From: Arachnia propionica
GTDB lineage: Bacteria; Actinomycetota; Actinomycetes; Propionibacteriales; Propionibacteriaceae
Reading direction: 5' to 3'
DNA: 52,249 bases
NCBI RefSeq assembly: GCF_003932785.1
Contig: NZ_RQYT01000017.1
Location: 1-52,249, forward strand
Positions 50,439-52,249 of the stretch are shown one piece after another; position 1 is the first letter of the stretch; the number at the start of each line of letters is the position of its first letter. The notes under the pieces were generated by a model that worked only from the letters and a program-made list of their open reading frames with translations, did not search any database and was not told where the DNA came from. The position numbers and the translations under genes are program-made.

Positions 50439-50509
50439 CACGAACCGCCGTTCTGCTTCCGCGAGACCAAGATTGAAACGTTTCAAGCAAAGTGAACCGG
50501 CGATTCGTG
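50439..50509. repeat. 71-bp element, copy 3
   Basis: CACGAACCGCCG (50439-50450) and CGGCGATTCGTG (50498-50509) flank TTGAAACGTTTCAA (50473-50486). Same length and orientation as copy 2; it lies between the 792-aa gene and the tRNA. Confidence 0.85.
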
Positions 50510-50590
50510 ACCGGACCAGGGCGCGGGCGCAGCGGGACGGGGTGGGCCCGGACGGATGTCCCCAACTTCGCGCTCCCGCTCGACAGCGGC

Positions 50591-50596
50591 TATGCT
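50591..50596 (+). promoter_or_regulatory. -10-like TATGCT inside a hairpin before tRNA-Ala
   Basis: TATGCT lies 12 bases before the tRNA. It overlaps a stem CTCGACAG (50579-50586) / CTGTCGAG (50595-50602). No consensus -35 is evident. Confidence 0.4.
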
Positions 50597-50608
50597 GTCG
50601 AGGTACTC

Positions 50609-50681
50609 GGGGCATTAACTCAATTGGTAGAGTGCCACCTTTGCAAGGTGGAAGTTAGGGGTTCGAGTCCCCTATGCTCCA
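50609..50681 (+). tRNA. tRNA-Ala (anticodon TGC)
   Basis: The cloverleaf folds: acceptor GGGGCAT (50609-50615) pairs with ATGCTCC (50674-50680), including one G-T pair; D arm CTCAATTGGTAGAG; anticodon stem CCACC-TTTGCAA-GGTGG with TGC at the anticodon; T arm GGGGTTCGAGTCCCC. The discriminator base is A (50681). The 3' CCA is not encoded (CAA follows), so it is added after transcription. Confidence 0.97.
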
Positions 50682-51062
50682 CAACCAAACCCTTGCCATC
50701 GTCGATGGTTTCGGTGTCGAGGTAGGCGTATCACGGTCGACCAGGACCGTGGTGGGCCCGCGGTCGGCAGCGATGCAGCGATGAGTGCCAGCCCACCCTC
50801 TGCTGTGAAGGTGCCAGCAGGGAAGAGGGATGTGCCCCGGATCAGTCCCGGTCGGGCCTGCCCGCCGATCTCGGGAACATTCACCGAGAGGTGCAGGTCC
50901 CACCCGCAGAAGACGCCCTTGCGTTTCGGTTCTTCCTGCCCGGTAGCCGTCACGGCGTCGGGGTCGACGGTGTGTGCTGATGCCGCCCGTCTGCACCGGT
51001 CTTGGACAGAGCGAAGACGGCGTATGGACGACGGTCGAGCGCAAGTGGAGTTGTGGAGGGGG
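50682..51062. other. Gap with a decayed transposase-like fragment
   Basis: This 381-bp gap has no intact gene. On the minus strand one frame (50695-50925) reads ...FCGWDLHLSVNVPEIGGQAR then IRGTSLFPAGTFTAEGGLALI, and a shifted frame continues VLVDRDTPTST. See the pseudogene entry. Confidence 0.6.
50695..50940 (-). pseudogene. Frameshifted transposase remnant (tentative)
   Basis: The pattern W-D-L-H-L-S-V-x-V-P-x-x-G, P-x-L-I-x-G-x-x-L-F-P-A-G-x-x-x-A and L-A-L-I, followed in another frame by V-L-V-D-R-D-x, is like the DDE catalytic core of transposases common in Actinobacteria. The reading frame shifts after LALIAASLP and both ends are missing. I recognise only the general pattern, so family and even identity are uncertain. 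Confidence 0.35.
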
Positions 51063-52034
51063 TCAGTGGATGCTCCACAACTCCTCGGTCAACCAACCCT
51101 CTACGAAGCCCATGGTGCTCTCAGGTGTCCATCCGAGCACCGAGGGGAACTTGCCCATGGTCGTCCGCAGATCACTGGCGAAGCGCGAGTCGGGATGGAC
51201 ATGCCGCAGCAAGTAGGCCAAGACTGCCGTCAGGAAGTAGACCTTGTTGGTGTCGGCAGACACGAGGTGGTGCAGTTCCTGTCCCACCATGCGCCTGTTG
51301 ATCTTGTCCGGTGGGTAAACGGTGCTCCTGTTCCAGATGCGCGCGTTGTGAGCGCAGTGGTTGCGGAGTACGTTCAGGGCCTTCAGCCAGCCGAACAACA
51401 CCTGCTGATTCTTGACCCCAACCTCCTCCGCGATGCGCCGCGCATCCTTGGGTTGCATCATCCGGTAGAGCCCTATCAGGCAGCCCATCGTCATGAACTC
51501 GGTTGCGGCCCACACCGGCACATCACCGTCGTACTTGGTGACGAAGTGGACCACGTAATCCTCGCGGTCTGCTTTACGCTGCAAGGAGTCGTACTCGCTG
51601 CGCCAGGTGTCGTACTTCGACCGTGCGTGGTCGAGTCCGTGCCACACTGCATTGCATCGCTGGGGGTCAAGGCCGCTGCAGTCCAGGTGGGCAAGGGGTC
51701 CGTGCTTCCCCAAGTGGTAGCCCACCTTTGTGCGAAGGGCGACCTCCAGTGACTGAATGGCAGGCAACAAGGTGCGTCGAAGCCGGTGGTCGAAATCGTG
51801 GAGCGCCACGGCATCCGACAGGCACGCGCCCGCCACGAAGTCGTCCGAGCGGTGCACGTTGCCAGCATCGTCGGTGGTGAAGGCCCTCATCGGGTAGGTG
51901 TAGGCCGAGAGGCGGTAGTAGCCGATCCGCTTCAGCGCCCGTACCGCATCGCCTTCACGACCAACGTCCAGCCCCCGAGAGGCCAGGAGACGAACCTGCT
52001 GGTCGTAAGGCCGGTGGGGCTTGGTGTAGCGCAT
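51063..52034 (-). CDS. Abi-family (AbiD/AbiF-like) HEPN protein (323 aa)
   Basis: An Abi_2-type protein: Y-T-K-P-H-R-P-Y-D-Q-Q-V-R-L-L at the start, I-G-Y-Y-R-L-S-A-Y (conserved in the family), F-D-H-R-L-R-R-T-L-L and I-Q-S-L-E-V-A-L-R-T, then L-N-V-L-R-N-H-C-A-H-N-A-R-I-W with an R-x4-H HEPN ribonuclease motif. Abi proteins abort phage infection or act as toxins, often cutting RNA. The start ATG 52034 fits the family; no ribosome site is clear. It lies next to the transposase remnant and the direct repeats at the window edge, consistent with horizontal gain. Confidence 0.9.
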   Translation of the reverse strand: MRYTKPHRPYDQQVRLLASRGLDVGREGDAVRALKRIGYYRLSAYTYPMRAFTTDDAGNVHRSDDFVAGACLSDAVALHDFDHRLRRTLLPAIQSLEVALRTKVGYHLGKHGPLAHLDCSGLDPQRCNAVWHGLDHARSKYDTWRSEYDSLQRKADREDYVVHFVTKYDGDVPVWAATEFMTMGCLIGLYRMMQPKDARRIAEEVGVKNQQVLFGWLKALNVLRNHCAHNARIWNRSTVYPPDKINRRMVGQELHHLVSADTNKVYFLTAVLAYLLRHVHPDSRFASDLRTTMGKFPSVLGWTPESTMGFVEGWLTEELWSIH

Positions 52035-52162
52035 CACACTATGGTGCCAAAGGAAAACCGACCCATGCACGACAGGTGGCGCAAGGCCGGTTGCCGAGAG
52101 AGGGGCCGGTGTTTATGCCCCCATGGTAGCCGCCAGGGCCGACCTCGCGTCAAGACCCCGAC

Positions 52163-52220
52163 GTGCCTCAGCTAGTTTGAGCGCGTGGGTGGGGTCGGTG
52201 CCTCAGCTAGTTTGAGCGCG
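52163..52220. repeat. Two 23-bp direct repeats at the right edge
   Basis: GCCTCAGCTAGTTTGAG with flanks GT and CGCG occurs at 52163-52185 and again at 52198-52220, 35 bp apart with a 12-base spacer. The window ends soon after, so more copies may lie outside. The spacer is too short for a CRISPR array. Could be iteron-like or a site for a mobile element. Confidence 0.65.
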
Positions 52221-52249
52221 AAGCTTGCCCGTGTGGAAGGCAAGATCCC

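Noticed and set aside
52163-52220. CRISPR array at the right edge
   Set aside because: The two repeats are only 35 bp apart with a 12-base spacer, far too short for CRISPR spacers. No cas gene is in the window.

Overview
This window comes from a high-GC Gram-positive genome. Codon third positions are almost all G or C. There is an LL-DAP-type cell-wall gene pair (FemAB and an alanine-racemase-like protein), a class I fumarase, citrate synthase, a membrane pyrophosphatase, an ECF41 sigma factor and many -10-like boxes (TAnnnT) placed 6 to 8 bases before start codons, as in actinobacterial leaderless genes. Everything fits Actinobacteria, most likely Propionibacteriaceae (an Arachnia- or Tessaracoccus-like organism). 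That family assignment is inference.

Layout. 0-6.3 kb is an accessory block: two translationally coupled unknown genes on the minus strand, a divergent HTH protein, a possible sigma-like protein and a membrane-anchored HExxH protein. 6.3-9.8 kb has a small acidic helical protein, a divergent zinc-response pair (CobW-like protein with a degenerate GTPase domain, and zinc-free ribosomal protein L36, with a Zur-like palindrome between them), then a NUDIX hydrolase and ilvE. 9.8-13.5 kb has a ROK regulator, a secreted HEFTH protein and an MFS transporter. 13.7-19.2 kb has a PRPP-synthetase variant, PAC2, YceI, an Atg22-like MFS protein and citrate synthase. 19.3-20.2 kb is a gene-free repeat cluster. 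20.2-29.2 kb has a TY-Chap-like protein, an HxlR/oxidoreductase pair, a large ABC-class ATPase, an FAD oxidoreductase with its ECF41 sigma factor, a TetR/hydrolase operon and an LRR-like protein. 29.2-35.8 kb has fumarase, small proteins, a RhaM-like protein, H+-pyrophosphatase and a DUF4282 protein. 35.8-43.4 kb is rich in cell-envelope genes (FemAB, Alr-like, a membrane glycosyltransferase-like protein, class A PBP) with a VapBC-type toxin-antitoxin pair. 43.4-50.4 kb holds two large unknown proteins around a lipoprotein/SGNH-hydrolase operon. 50.6-52.2 kb is the right-hand accessory end: tRNA-Ala, a decayed transposase-like fragment, an Abi-family HEPN protein and direct repeats that run off the edge.

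The most unusual content is a set of at least four dispersed, non-coding, palindromic repeat families that share the same few intergenic gaps (about 13.6, 19.3-20.1, 23.9, 31.4, 43.5 and 50.4 kb): a 71-bp element with 12-bp terminal inverted repeats and an off-centre TTGAAACGTTTCAA core; a 105-bp nested triple palindrome built from CGCCTGYCTT; a 160-bp MITE-like element with AGAGGGTGCGCGGATAGG termini; and GGTCTCGAC...CTCGACCAGCGG units. No intact transposase is visible.
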